Shown: positions 36,392 through 45,166, counted from the stretch's first letter. The stretch is 64,000 nt of DNA from Caulobacter segnis (GCF_029543125.1 NZ_JARQWW010000009.1:1-64000); one strand, 5' to 3'. Notes: generated by a model not told the origin, from the letters alone. Translations and numbers: made by a program.

Positions 36392-36406
36392 GTTCTTATT
36401 TTGTTC
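36392..36406. promoter_or_regulatory. LexA-binding SOS box upstream of imuA
   Basis: The sequence GTTCTTATTTTGTTC is a perfect GTTC-N7-GTTC direct repeat, the alphaproteobacterial LexA operator. It lies 21 bases upstream of the imuA ATG on the minus strand and 90 bases upstream of the divergent GT-B-like gene, so it may also affect that gene. Confidence 0.93.
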
Positions 36407-36495
36407 TAACTCTATCGAGACCCGGAGTCCAGCCTGATCGCACACGGCTCAGGTGTGTAAGACTGGCCGCAGATTCTGATTCTCCGAGCCCCGTC

Positions 36496-37233
36496 ATGAA
36501 GCCCGCGATCATCTTCCAGCCTGGCATGGTGGGCGACATCTTCTTCATCCAGAAGATCGCCAAGGCCTACGCCGCCGAGGGTCGGCGCGTGATCATGCCG
36601 GTGCTGCAGAAGCACGCCTGGGTCTATGACGCCCTGGTCATGCCGGACAACATAGAGACCCCTATCCTGGAGGAGGCGTTCGACTTCCGGGACGAGGTCA
36701 TGTTCCTGTCGGACAAGATCGCCCTGACCCCGATCGAAGGACCGAACTACACCTACCTGTCGCTGTTCTTCAGCTGGCGATACGCCCCCAAGCTGACCAT
36801 GGAGCTGAAGTACAAGGTCGCCGGGATCGAGTTCGACGACTGGGCCGATCATGTGGAGCTCAAGCGCGACCTGGCGAAGGAAGAGGCGCTATTCCGCCAC
36901 CTGGGCCTGGACGACGGCGTCCCCTACGCCCTGATCAACGAGAACTGCTCCACCCGCACCATACCCTTCCCGCACCGCGCGCCGGAGAAGGAGGTCCGGC
37001 TCCAGCAGGTCGAGGGCTACACCCTGTTCGACTGGTGTACGGTGATCGAACGGGCCGCGCGCATCGCCTCGGTCGACACCTCGCTGGTGCTGCTGGTCGA
37101 GGTGCTGAAGATCCGCGACAAGCCCCTGCACGTGGTGTCGCGCTACGAGCCGCCCAGCTTCCGCGAGCTGGAGAACATCCTGAAGCTCGACTGGCGCTTC
37201 TACTTCCTGGCCGAGCATCTGGCCTACGCTTAA
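36496..37233 (+). CDS. Glycosyltransferase-like (GT-B, heptosyltransferase-type) protein of unknown function
   Basis: A 245-residue protein I do not recognise as a named family. The N terminus AIIFQPGMVGDIFFIQKIAKAYAAEGRRVIMPVLQ resembles the first Rossmann strand of family 9 glycosyltransferases. The C-terminal IASVDTSLVLLVEVLKIRDKP resembles their acceptor/nucleotide end (VDTGLMH). It is short for a complete GT9 enzyme (about 320-350). The start at 36496 is chosen because the homologous part begins there; the open frame upstream covers the SOS box. It is divergent from imuA and converges with the VanZ-like gene. Confidence 0.75.
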   Translation: MKPAIIFQPGMVGDIFFIQKIAKAYAAEGRRVIMPVLQKHAWVYDALVMPDNIETPILEEAFDFRDEVMFLSDKIALTPIEGPNYTYLSLFFSWRYAPKLTMELKYKVAGIEFDDWADHVELKRDLAKEEALFRHLGLDDGVPYALINENCSTRTIPFPHRAPEKEVRLQQVEGYTLFDWCTVIERAARIASVDTSLVLLVEVLKIRDKPLHVVSRYEPPSFRELENILKLDWRFYFLAEHLAYA

Positions 37234-37245
37234 AGGAGCCTACGC

Positions 37246-37605
37246 CTAGGCCGGAAGCTTCCTGCGCAGGGCGACGGCGATCGCCACGCCGATGACGGCG
37301 CCGATGCCCACCACGTCGGCCAGCAGGTCAGCCCATTCCGCGTCCCGGTCGAAGAGCGGGATAGACTGCAAGATCTCGATCAGCCCGCCGAAGGCCAGCA
37401 TCAGCACGGCCACCCGCCACAGCTTCATCTTCGGGAAGGCCAGCAGGGCCATGCCCGTCAGGACGAAGAAGGTCAGGCCGTGCAGGGCCTTGTCCCACGG
37501 GATGAGCGAGCCGGGGCCGTCCGGCGGGCCGAGGGCCTGCCAGACGACCACGACGCAGGCGGCCGCGAACAGCCCCTTGAACAGGATCGCCGCCGCCTTC
37601 CACAT
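37246..37605 (-). CDS. VanZ-like family membrane protein
   Basis: A 119-residue membrane protein with about four hydrophobic segments. The family motifs DKALHGLTFFVLTGMALLAFP and LIEILQSIPLFDRDAEWAD...DVVG are present, the conserved H being in the first and E in the second. VanZ domains are linked to teicoplanin resistance in Gram-positives, but most proteobacterial members have no known role. It follows serA by 5 bp and is probably co-transcribed with it. Confidence 0.85.
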   Translation of the reverse strand: MWKAAAILFKGLFAAACVVVVWQALGPPDGPGSLIPWDKALHGLTFFVLTGMALLAFPKMKLWRVAVLMLAFGGLIEILQSIPLFDRDAEWADLLADVVGIGAVIGVAIAVALRRKLPA

Positions 37606-37610
37606 CGCGC

Positions 37611-39191
37611 TTAGAACCGCAGGGCCCGGGCTTCCTTCACGTGCGGAAGGGCCTGGATCTTGGTCAGCAGCGCGTCGTCGGGAGCCTGATCGACACCGAC
37701 CAGGGCGATGGCGTCGTCGCCCGCGCCCACGCGGCCCAGGTTGAAGGTGGCGATGTTGACGCCCGCCTCGCCCAGCAGACCGCCCAGCGCCCCAATGAAG
37801 CCCGGCTTGTCCAGGTTGTTGACGTAGAGCATGGCCGGCGAGAAGGCCGCGTCCAGCTCCATGCCCTTGACCTCGACGATGCGCGGGGCGCCGCCGACCA
37901 CGATGCCGGCGAAGCTGCGCTTGCCCTTCTCGGTGGTGATGGTCACGCGCATCAGGCTGTCATAGGTCGGGCTGACTTCCTGGCGGCTTTCGGAGACGGT
38001 GATGCCGCGCTCCTTGGCCACGGCCGGCGCGGAGACCATGTTGATCTCGGCCAGCATCGGCTTGAGGATTCCCGACAGGGCGGCCGAGGTCATGGGCTTC
38101 ACGTTCAGGGCCGCCACGTCGCCCTCATAGGCGATGTCGATGGCCTTGATGCCGAAGTCGACCATCTGGCCGGCCAGGGCGCCGATCTTCTCCGCCAGGG
38201 CCACGTACGGCTTCAGCTTCGGCGCTTCCTCGGCGGTGATCGACGGGCTGTTCAGGGCGTTGGTGACGGCGCCGGTGAGCAGGTAATCGCTCATCTGCTC
38301 GGCCACCTGCAGGGCGACGTTCTCCTGCGCCTCGTTGGTGCTGGCGCCCAGGTGCGGGGTGGCCACGACCTTGTCCGACCCGAACAGCGGGTTTTCCTTG
38401 GCCGGCTCGGTGACGAACACGTCGAAGGCGGCGCCGCCCACATGGCCATCGTCCAGCAGCTTGCGCAGGGCGACCTCGTCAACCAGGCCGCCGCGGGCGC
38501 AGTTGACGATCAGCACGCCCTTCTTGGTCTTGGCCAGAGCTTCCGCCGAAAGGATGTTGCGGGTCTTGTCGGTCAGCGGCGTGTGCAGGGTGATGACATC
38601 GGCGCGCGCCAGCAGGTCTTCCAGTTCCACCTTCTCGACGCCGATCTCCACGGCGCGTTCCGGCGACAGGAACGGGTCATAGGCGATGACCTTCATCTTC
38701 AGGCCCAGGGCGCGGTCGGCGACGATGCCGCCGATGTTGCCGGCGCCGATCAGGCCGAGCGTCTTGGCGTAAAGCTCCACGCCCATGAAGCGGTTCTTCT
38801 CCCACTTGCCGGCCTGGGTGCTGGCGTCGGCGGCGGGAAGCTGGCGGGCCAGGGCGAACATCATGGCGATGGCGTGCTCGGCCGTGGTGATCGAGTTGCC
38901 AAACGGGGTGTTCATCACCACCACGCCCTTTGCGGTGGCGGCCGGGATGTCGACGTTGTCGACGCCGATCCCGGCGCGGGCGATGACCTGCAGCTTGTTG
39001 GCGGCGGCGATGACGTCCTTGTCGAGCTTGGCGCCCGAGCGGATGGCGATGCCGTCATAGTCGCCGATCACGGCGATCAGCTCGTCTTTCGACAGGCCGG
39101 TCTTGATGTCGAAATCGACGCCGCGGTTCTTGAAGATGTCGACGGCGGCGGGGCTCAGCTTGTCAGCGATGAGGACGCGGGGAGCGGTCAT
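37611..39191 (-). CDS. serA: D-3-phosphoglycerate dehydrogenase
   Basis: A 526-residue enzyme that oxidises 3-phosphoglycerate in serine synthesis. The NAD-binding Rossmann motif GLIGAGNIGGIVADRALGL, the catalytic Arg/Glu/His region (VNCARGGLVDEVAL, PHLGASTNEAQENVA) and a C-terminal ASB plus ACT domain (ALVGVDQAPDDALL) make it the long type. The frame is open upstream, but the ATG at 39191 starts the conserved PRVLIADKLSPAAVDIF. It follows serC in the same direction, separated by a hairpin cluster. Serine made here is also the substrate of the spt enzyme in this window. Confidence 0.96.
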   Translation of the reverse strand: MTAPRVLIADKLSPAAVDIFKNRGVDFDIKTGLSKDELIAVIGDYDGIAIRSGAKLDKDVIAAANKLQVIARAGIGVDNVDIPAATAKGVVVMNTPFGNSITTAEHAIAMMFALARQLPAADASTQAGKWEKNRFMGVELYAKTLGLIGAGNIGGIVADRALGLKMKVIAYDPFLSPERAVEIGVEKVELEDLLARADVITLHTPLTDKTRNILSAEALAKTKKGVLIVNCARGGLVDEVALRKLLDDGHVGGAAFDVFVTEPAKENPLFGSDKVVATPHLGASTNEAQENVALQVAEQMSDYLLTGAVTNALNSPSITAEEAPKLKPYVALAEKIGALAGQMVDFGIKAIDIAYEGDVAALNVKPMTSAALSGILKPMLAEINMVSAPAVAKERGITVSESRQEVSPTYDSLMRVTITTEKGKRSFAGIVVGGAPRIVEVKGMELDAAFSPAMLYVNNLDKPGFIGALGGLLGEAGVNIATFNLGRVGAGDDAIALVGVDQAPDDALLTKIQALPHVKEARALRF

Positions 39192-39223
39192 GGTTCGGAT
39201 TCCTTGCGGAGAATGGTGAGAAG

Positions 39224-39322
39224 CCCCCTCCGGCCCTCCGGGCCACCTCCCCCAAGAGGGGAGGATCGTTCGGGCGAGATGCTCCCCCACTGGGGGGAGC
39301 TGTCGCGAAGCGACTGAGGGGG
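39224..39322. repeat. Cluster of GC-rich hairpins between serC and serA
   Basis: Outer arms CCCCCTC (39224-39230) and GAGGGGG (39316-39322) enclose four smaller palindromes: GGCC/GGGCC, CCTCCCC/GGGGAGG, GCTCCCCC/GGGGGAGC and GTCGC/GCGAC. The arrangement resembles the repeated intergenic palindromes of Caulobacter-type genomes. On the serC-serA transcript it could limit read-through or stabilise the upstream message. Confidence 0.8.
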
Positions 39323-39337
39323 TTCGAGGTTCTGTGC

Positions 39338-40522
39338 TTAGGCGGCGGCCAGTTCGGCCGAGACCGTGGCGAAGGCCCAGTCGAGCCAGGGCGTGAGCGC
39401 CTCCACGTCGGAGGTCTCAACCGTGGCGCCGCACCAGATGCGCAGGCCGGCCGGCGCATCGCGATAGCCGCCGATGTCCAGGGCCGCGCCTTCCTTCTCC
39501 AGGACGGAGGCCAGCTTCTTGGCGAAGTCGGCCTGGGCGTCGTCGGACAGGGCGGCGATCTTGGGATCGACCACCTTCAGGCACACCGAAGTGTTGGAGC
39601 GGATCGAGGCGTCCTCCGCCAGGAAGTCCACCCACGGGGTCTTGGCCACCCAGCGGGTCAGGGCCGCCAGGTTTTCGTCGGCGCGGCGCTGCATCTCTTC
39701 CAGGCCGCCGATGGACGAGGCCCATTTCAGGGCGTCCACCGCGTCCTCGACGCAGAGCATCGACGGCGTGTTGATGGTCGCGCCCTCGAAAATGTCGAGG
39801 CTGACCTTTCCGCCCTTGGTCATGCGGAACAGCTTCGGCATCGGCCAGGCGGGAACGTAGCTCTCAAGCCGGGCGACGGCGCGCGGACCGAGGATCAGGA
39901 CGCCGTGCGCGCCCTCCCCGCCCAGAGCCTTCTGCCAGGAGAAGGTGACCACATCGAGCTTCGTCCAGTCCAACTTCTGGGCGAAGGCGGCGCTGGTGGC
40001 GTCGCAGATGGTGATGCCTTCACGATCGGCCGAGATAAAATCGGCGTTCGGCACGCGCACGCCAGAGGTCGTGCCGTTCCAGGTGAAGACGAGATCGGCG
40101 TCGGGGCGGACCTTCGAGGTGTCCGGCAGCTTGCCGTACGGGGCGTCCAACACCTCCACGTTCGGCAGCTTCAGTTGCTTGGTGACGTCCGTGACCCAGT
40201 CCTTGCCGAAGGATTCGAAGGCCATCAGTTGCACCGGGCGAGCGCCCAGCATCGACCACATCGCCATCTCGACGGCGCCGGTGTCCGAACCGGGGACGAT
40301 GCCGATCAGGAAGTCCGCCGGGACCTCCAGCACCTCGCGGGTGCGGTCGATGGCTTCCTTCAGACGCGCCTTGCCCAGCTTCGAGCGGTGCGAGCGGCCG
40401 AGGACGGCGTTTGCGAGATTTTCGGAGTTCCAGCCGGGGCGCTTGGCGCAGGGGCCGGAAGAGAATTCGGGGCGCGCGGGGCGCACAGCCGGTTTCGCCG
40501 CGGGTGCGGTCGTGGTCGTCAT
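39338..40522 (-). CDS. serC: Phosphoserine aminotransferase
   Basis: A 394-residue class V PLP aminotransferase that converts 3-phosphohydroxypyruvate to phosphoserine. It begins [20 protein letters not shown], a typical long-form alphaproteobacterial SerC. The PLP lysine is in [19 protein letters not shown], with [14 protein letters not shown] and [11 protein letters not shown] also visible. The ATG at 40522 is chosen because GGAG precedes it by 8 bases; an ATG at 40537 is less well placed. A structured leader precedes it. Confidence 0.95.
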   Translation of the reverse strand: MTTTTAPAAKPAVRPARPEFSSGPCAKRPGWNSENLANAVLGRSHRSKLGKARLKEAIDRTREVLEVPADFLIGIVPGSDTGAVEMAMWSMLGARPVQLMAFESFGKDWVTDVTKQLKLPNVEVLDAPYGKLPDTSKVRPDADLVFTWNGTTSGVRVPNADFISADREGITICDATSAAFAQKLDWTKLDVVTFSWQKALGGEGAHGVLILGPRAVARLESYVPAWPMPKLFRMTKGGKVSLDIFEGATINTPSMLCVEDAVDALKWASSIGGLEEMQRRADENLAALTRWVAKTPWVDFLAEDASIRSNTSVCLKVVDPKIAALSDDAQADFAKKLASVLEKEGAALDIGGYRDAPAGLRIWCGATVETSDVEALTPWLDWAFATVSAELAAA

Positions 40523-40600
40523 AGCGATGTCTCCCATCCTTACAGATGAGCAGCGCTCCGTTGGGAGAGCGTGGCCCGTCGCCGAAGAACCGCATATCGG
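40523..40600 (-). promoter_or_regulatory. Structured serC leader (possible serC-motif RNA)
   Basis: On the minus strand, the 5' leader holds a hairpin CGCTC/GAGCG (loop TCCCAACG) followed by a small CATC/GATG hairpin around TGTAAG, just before the GGAG ribosome-binding site. A serC RNA motif of two hairpins is known upstream of serC in alphaproteobacteria. I cannot confirm the match without a covariance model. Confidence 0.4.
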
Positions 40601-40634
40601 CCTGGCGCGCAAGGAGAGATTTTCTGGAGAGGCG

Positions 40635-41051
40635 TTACGCCGCTCTGCGGCGCATGGCGTCGATGGTGCCGATGACGATGGCGGCCAGGATGCCGATGGT
40701 GACGAGATTGTTGACCAGCGAGTAGGTCATGTCATGGCCCAGATCGCCGACGAAGTAATAGGCGTGCAAGCTGAACTGAACGCCTTGCAGCAGCATGGCG
40801 ACGCCTAGCCAGGCTCTTCCGTAGCACACGGCGAGGAACAGGAAGGCCGCCGCCAGGACGCCATCCAGGACCAGCAGCGTGGTCGGCACCGCCCCCGCGG
40901 GCGACACAACATGGACCAGCACAGCCAGCAGGCCGCCAACAATGACGGATAAGCTTCCGAGGCGCTCAGGCATCTGCCCCTTCACCCATGCGAAAGCCAC
41001 GACCACAAGAAGACCGGCCCATAGCAAGGTTATGGAAAGAACAGGCGACAT
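40635..41051 (-). CDS. Small multi-pass membrane protein of unknown function
   Basis: A 138-residue protein with about four hydrophobic segments ([69 protein letters not shown]). No family is recognised. An 11-bp imperfect hairpin ends one base before the ATG at 41051, leaving no room for a normal Shine-Dalgarno sequence outside the stem. It follows the 111-residue small protein in the same direction. Confidence 0.8.
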   Translation of the reverse strand: MSPVLSITLLWAGLLVVVAFAWVKGQMPERLGSLSVIVGGLLAVLVHVVSPAGAVPTTLLVLDGVLAAAFLFLAVCYGRAWLGVAMLLQGVQFSLHAYYFVGDLGHDMTYSLVNNLVTIGILAAIVIGTIDAMRRRAA

Positions 41052-41083
41052 GCCCGGACCCTAGCTCAAGTCTAGAGTCCGGG
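41052..41083 (-). promoter_or_regulatory. Hairpin abutting the start codon of the 138-aa membrane protein
   Basis: Minus-strand arms CCCGGACTCTAG and CTAGGGTCCGGG (one mismatch) form a stem separated from the ATG by one base. It could terminate the upstream gene or block initiation, but no U run is present. Confidence 0.45.
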
Positions 41084-41110
41084 AAGTTAAAGTCACGCAA
41101 TGTTGGCTTT

Positions 41111-41446
41111 TCAGCTCGCTTGACGGCGCGCCTCGCGCACGGACGCGGCCGAGGCTTCTTTCATCTCAAAGCCCGCCAGCTTGGTGCGGATGCCCAGGCG
41201 CAGCTTCGTCTCGCCGAGCACGCCGTGCGCCTCGACCATGGCGGTCCGGGCCGCGCCGAGTGCGGCGATGGCTTCCACCAGCTTGGCGCTGGCCTGATCG
41301 CCGACCACCGCCGAAACACCCAGTTCTTTCCGAGCCTTAAGCATCTCGGACATCATTTCGGACGCTTCCACCATCGCCGCGTCGATGGCGTTTTCCGTCG
41401 CGAAAAGCTTGTTCGCCACGCGTTGAGCCACGAATGCTTTTTCCAC
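41111..41446 (-). CDS. Small Ala-rich helical protein of unknown function
   Basis: A 111-residue soluble protein rich in Ala, Glu and Met, predicted all-helical (EKAFVAQRVANKLFATENAI, DAAMVEASEMMSEMLKARKE). The pattern resembles phasin-like or coiled-coil proteins, but no family is recognised. The open frame runs further upstream, but a GTG at 41446 is preceded by a strong GGAGG 5 bases before it and gives a sensible protein. It is divergent from the hybrid histidine kinase, with 189 bp between them. Confidence 0.75.
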   Translation of the reverse strand: MEKAFVAQRVANKLFATENAIDAAMVEASEMMSEMLKARKELGVSAVVGDQASAKLVEAIAALGAARTAMVEAHGVLGETKLRLGIRTKLAGFEMKEASAASVREARRQAS

Positions 41447-41635
41447 AGTCGCCTCCGTTGTTAAGGACGAAGCAGAAGGTAAATGAAATCTTAACGCACA
41501 GCCAAGCTTAATAACGCCTGTAGACGTTTTATTAACCATGCTCGCGCGCGGATTGAGCGAGCGCACGCTGGAAGCGAAGCGTTAGGGAAGATCAGCCATG
41601 CTGATTTCAAGTCTTCTCATGCGTGTGCGAGTTCT

Positions 41636-43492
41636 ATGAGCAGCGACGGCCGGTCCAACTCCCGTTCGACCCATGCGACCCTGCAAGGCCGGATCGCGGC
41701 GGCGGCGCTCGTCACCACGGTGTGCGTGCTCGCGGCTGCCTGCCTGACCTTCCTGTTCCAGAAGACTGCCTCCACCAACGAGGCCCGGCGCCGCAATCAC
41801 GAAATCCTGGCGCAGATCATCGCCTCGGACGCCGCGCCCGCGATCCTCGGCGGCGACCGCGCCGCCGCCCGACACACGCTCGGCATCGTCTCGAACGCCC
41901 CCAAGGTGACCGTGGCCCTCCTTCGCGACGCCCAGGGCCGGATCATCGCCTCGCACGGCGACCTTATGACCGGCGAGACCATGTCGGTCTCCGCGCCGGT
42001 GAAATCAAACGGCCGCACGGTCGGCCGGGTTGAGCTGCATCGCGCCAAGCCGCCCGTGCTGGAGGCCACGCCCCAGGACATCGCCCTGATCGGCGCGTTG
42101 TTCTTCGGCTCCGCGGGCTTCGCCCTGTTGCTCGCCAACGGCTTGGCCCGCCGCATCAGCGCCCCCATGGAGCGGCTGTCGCACGCCATGCGCGCCATCG
42201 CCGCCAGCGGCCGCTTCGAACCGGTGAACGAGACGGCCCGCGACGACGTGGTCCACAACCTGACGCGCAGCTTCAACGATCTGCTCGGCCAGCTCGGCGC
42301 CAACGACCGCACGCTTCGCCGCACCATGCGCGAACTGGTCCAGGCCCGCGACGACGCCGAAGCCGCCAACCGCATGAAGTCGCACTTCCTGTCCAATATG
42401 AGCCACGAGATCCGCACGCCTCTGAACGGCGTTCTGGCCATGGCTGAAGTGATGGCCATGGGCGAGCTGAGCCCGATCCAGCAGGAGCGTCTGACGGTGA
42501 TCCGGCGCTCGGGCGAGATGCTGCTGTCCGTGCTGAACGACGTGCTCGACCTGTCGAAGATCGAGGCTGGCCGCCTGAAGCTGGCCAATGAGGCGTTCGA
42601 CCTGCGCGATCTGGTCTGGACCGCCGCCGATCCCTACGCCATCGCCGCCGCCGACAAGGGCCTGGCCTTCGACGTTCACGTGGAGGAGCCGGCGATGGGC
42701 CGCTGGATGGGCGATCCCGCCCGGGTCGGCCAGATCGTCGCCGCCCTGCTGTCCAACGCCGTGAAGTTCACCGACGCCGGCGCCGTGCGCACGCGCCTGT
42801 CGATCTGCGAGGACGGCGCGCTCGAGCTGTCCGTCACCGACACCGGCGTGGGCATTTCCGAAGCCCAGCGCCTGCGGCTGTTCGAGCGCTTCGTGCAGGC
42901 CGACGATTCGACAACCCGCCAGTTCGGCGGTCTGGGCCTGGGCCTGACCCTGGCGCGCGAGCTGGCCGAGGCCATGAAGGGCGCCATTCGCGTGGAAAGC
43001 CGCCTCGGTGAAGGCGCGTGTTTTATCGTTCGCCTGCCGTTGGAGCGCGCCCAGGCCGAAACGCCGGGTGACAGCAAGGTGGTCGTTCCGACCCGCGCCC
43101 TGCGCGTGCTGGCCGCCGACGACAACACCACCAACCAGAAGGTCATCACCGCCATCCTGGCTCCGCTCGGGGTGACGCTCGACATCGTCAACGACGGCAA
43201 GGCCGCCATCGAGGCCTGCGAACAGGTGGACTACGACCTCGTCCTGCTCGACATCCACATGCCGGTGCTGGACGGGCTGGACGCCGCCCGCGCCATCCGC
43301 GAGGCCGAAACCCGCGCCGGCCGCGGCCGCACTCCGATCCTGGCCGTGACCGCCGACGCCTCCGACCAGCAGCGCCAGGCCTATCTGGCCGCCGGCATGG
43401 ACGGGCACGTGGCCAAGCCGATCGAAGTGGCCAAGCTGTACGAAGCCATCGACCGCGCCGCCTCCGGCGAGCTGACCGTCAAGGCCGCCTGA
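41636..43492 (+). CDS. Hybrid sensor histidine kinase/response regulator
   Basis: A 618-residue membrane kinase. Transmembrane segments lie at about 19-41 and 148-168, with a periplasmic sensor (about 45-145) between them, followed by HAMP (about 170-230). The HisKA domain contains H257 in NMSHEIRTPLNGVLAMAEV. The HATPase contains RLFERFVQADDSTTRQFGG and GLGLGLTLARELAEAMKG. The receiver domain carries D539 in DLVLLDIHMPVLDGLDAA. The architecture suits a phosphorelay to an Hpt protein. A hybrid kinase occurs near serC in Caulobacter too. The signal and target are unknown. Confidence 0.95.
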   Translation: MSSDGRSNSRSTHATLQGRIAAAALVTTVCVLAAACLTFLFQKTASTNEARRRNHEILAQIIASDAAPAILGGDRAAARHTLGIVSNAPKVTVALLRDAQGRIIASHGDLMTGETMSVSAPVKSNGRTVGRVELHRAKPPVLEATPQDIALIGALFFGSAGFALLLANGLARRISAPMERLSHAMRAIAASGRFEPVNETARDDVVHNLTRSFNDLLGQLGANDRTLRRTMRELVQARDDAEAANRMKSHFLSNMSHEIRTPLNGVLAMAEVMAMGELSPIQQERLTVIRRSGEMLLSVLNDVLDLSKIEAGRLKLANEAFDLRDLVWTAADPYAIAAADKGLAFDVHVEEPAMGRWMGDPARVGQIVAALLSNAVKFTDAGAVRTRLSICEDGALELSVTDTGVGISEAQRLRLFERFVQADDSTTRQFGGLGLGLTLARELAEAMKGAIRVESRLGEGACFIVRLPLERAQAETPGDSKVVVPTRALRVLAADDNTTNQKVITAILAPLGVTLDIVNDGKAAIEACEQVDYDLVLLDIHMPVLDGLDAARAIREAETRAGRGRTPILAVTADASDQQRQAYLAAGMDGHVAKPIEVAKLYEAIDRAASGELTVKAA

Positions 43493-43622
43493 GGCGCATC
43501 GCGCCGTTCACCAACCTGAACACAACACAACGAGCGGCTCAGAACCGTTTCAGGCTCCGCGTGTTTTCCTCTCCCCAACGTCGTCATTCCCGACGACGCG
43601 AAGTTTCGAGAGGAACCGAGCC

Positions 43623-43967
43623 ATGAAGAAGATCCTGATTCCGATCGTCGCGGTGTCGGCCCTGGCCGCCACGACCGCTCCTGCCCTGGCCCAAGGCTGG
43701 CAGTCGATCAACCATCGTCAGGCCAACATTGACCGCCGCATCGACCAAGGCGTCCGCAACGGCCAGATCACCCGCAACGAGGCCTATCGCCTGCGCGCGG
43801 AGTTCCGCGACCTGAACCGTCTGGAGGACCGCTATCGCCGCAACGGCCTGAGCAATTGGGAGCGCGCCGATCTTGACCGCCGCTTCGACCGCCTGGCCGC
43901 CGCCGTCCGCTATGAGCGCCGCGACGGCGACCGTTACGGCTACGGCTACGGCGACCGCCGCTGGTAA
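43623..43967 (+). CDS. Small exported Arg/Tyr/Gly-rich protein
   Basis: A 114-residue protein with a signal peptide (MKKILIPIVAVSALAATTAP, cleavage after ALAQ). The mature part is very basic and charged, with repeated helical pieces (NIDRRIDQGVRNGQITRNEA, LSNWERADLDRRFDRLAAAV) and a Tyr/Gly tail (GDRYGYGYGDRRW). It resembles small periplasmic proteins of unknown function common in Caulobacterales. It is a single gene, followed by two hairpins that serve as terminators. Confidence 0.85.
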   Translation: MKKILIPIVAVSALAATTAPALAQGWQSINHRQANIDRRIDQGVRNGQITRNEAYRLRAEFRDLNRLEDRYRRNGLSNWERADLDRRFDRLAAAVRYERRDGDRYGYGYGDRRW

Positions 43968-43979
43968 GTCCTGAGGTCG

Positions 43980-44007
43980 GCCGGCCGCTGCTCCTCCAGC
44001 GGCCGGC
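43980..44007 (+). terminator. First hairpin downstream of the 114-aa exported protein
   Basis: A perfect 11-bp stem, GCCGGCCGCTG/CAGCGGCCGGC, with a 6-base loop. It has no U run, so it may protect the 3' end rather than terminate. Confidence 0.5.
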
Positions 44008-44023
44008 ATGATCTTCACAACGA

Positions 44024-44056
44024 CCCCGGTCGGCGCTTTCGCCGGCCGGGGTTTTG
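44024..44056 (+). terminator. Rho-independent terminator
   Basis: A stem CCCCGGTCGGCG/CGCCGGCCGGGG with a CTTT loop is followed by TTTTGTCGTTT. It ends the transcription unit of the small exported protein and lies 14 bases before the GNAT gene start. Confidence 0.85.
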
Positions 44057-44070
44057 TCGTTTAAGGCCGC

Positions 44071-44520
44071 ATGACCTACGAACGGCACCACGGCGGCTAT
44101 GTCGTCAGCGACGATCAGGCCCGCTTCGATCTCGACCGCGCCCAACAGTGGATCGGCGGGGAAAGCTACTGGGCGCAGGGCATCCCCCGCTCCACGCTGG
44201 AGAAGGCGGTCCGCAACAGCCTGACCTTCGGCGTCTTCGCCGCGTCAGGCCAGATGGCGGCCATGGCGCGAGTGGTGACCGACCGCGCCACATTCGCCTG
44301 GCTGTGCGACGTGTTCGTGGATGAGCGGCACCGGGGACATGGCTTGGGGAAGGCGATCATGCAGGCCTTCACCGAACACCCGGATCTGCAGGGCCTGCGC
44401 CGCAAGCACCTGGCCACCGCCGACGCCCATGGCCTCTACGCCCAATACGGCTTCAAGCCGCTGGACGGCGTCGATCGCTGGATGGAGATCGTCGACAAGG
44501 ACGTCTACCGCCGCGGTTAG
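44071..44520 (+). CDS. GNAT family N-acetyltransferase
   Basis: A 149-residue acetyltransferase with the GNAT acetyl-CoA motif VFVDERHRGHGLGKAIMQAF and the later GLYAQYGFKPLDGVDRWMEI. The N-terminal part SDDQARFDLDRAQQWIGGESYW resembles the YiiD/YjhQ-like subgroup. The substrate is unknown. It starts right after a terminator, so it must have its own promoter. Homologous small GNATs acetylate amino groups of small molecules or proteins. Confidence 0.88.
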   Translation: MTYERHHGGYVVSDDQARFDLDRAQQWIGGESYWAQGIPRSTLEKAVRNSLTFGVFAASGQMAAMARVVTDRATFAWLCDVFVDERHRGHGLGKAIMQAFTEHPDLQGLRRKHLATADAHGLYAQYGFKPLDGVDRWMEIVDKDVYRRG

Positions 44521-44578
44521 AGCTCTTTGGTGGACGCGCGTTACGCGGCGAAACCGCTCACACTTTCGCCCAAGGCGC

Positions 44579-45166
44579 TTAGTCCTCGTTCTCGATCACC
44601 TTCAACTCGGGCCAACGGACGACGGCGGAGCGCACGGCCTTGGCCCAGCCCGCCGCCTTGGGGCGTGAGGGGTTGGGGCGCAGGACCATGTCGAACATGT
44701 CCTCCAGGCCGAAGGGAGCGATTATCGTCATCGACCCGTCCGACTCCAGCCGCGCGCCGACGGCGAAGGCTGGGGCCACGAAGCGGGTCAGGGCCTCGGC
44801 CGCATTCGGCAGGGGCGTGAAGGGCTCCTTGAACCGCCCCTCGAACCACAGATGCACGCGCGCCTGGTTGCGCACCTCGACCATGCTGCGGAGCGGTTCG
44901 TCGAAGGCCGAAGCCGCCAGACGGATCACCGCGTCCTCCGCCTCGTAGGACAGGTCCGTGGGGTCGAAATAGCCCAGGTCGTAGTCCTTGATCCCGTAGT
45001 CGGCCGCGCGGCCGGTCAGGTGGTTCCAGACCGGCTGATAGATCGCGCCGGAGAAGACCAGCCAGTCAGGCAGGTCCAGGGTGCGAGCAGTCTCCATCAC
45101 CTGCATCAGTTGCGGCGCGGCGCGTAGGATGGTCTCCAGCCGAGCCTTGAGTTCGTTGTTGCTCAT
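44579..45166 (-). CDS. Nucleotidyltransferase family protein (NTP_transf_6/DUF925)
   Basis: A 195-residue protein with the characteristic motifs LPDWLVFSGAIYQPVWNHLT, GIKDYDLGYFDPTDLSYEAE and VHLWFEGRFKEPFTPLPNA. These proteins form a nucleotidyltransferase-fold family of unknown substrate. The ATG at 45166 overlaps the thiD stop by 4 bp, so it is coupled to thiD; an ATG five codons upstream is also in frame. No link to thiamine is established beyond that position. Confidence 0.88.
   Translation of the reverse strand: MSNNELKARLETILRAAPQLMQVMETARTLDLPDWLVFSGAIYQPVWNHLTGRAADYGIKDYDLGYFDPTDLSYEAEDAVIRLAASAFDEPLRSMVEVRNQARVHLWFEGRFKEPFTPLPNAAEALTRFVAPAFAVGARLESDGSMTIIAPFGLEDMFDMVLRPNPSRPKAAGWAKAVRSAVVRWPELKVIENED

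Noticed and set aside
36262-36495. Upstream extension of the GT-B-like gene
   Set aside because: The open frame crosses the imuA start and the LexA box; the conserved protein starts at 36496.
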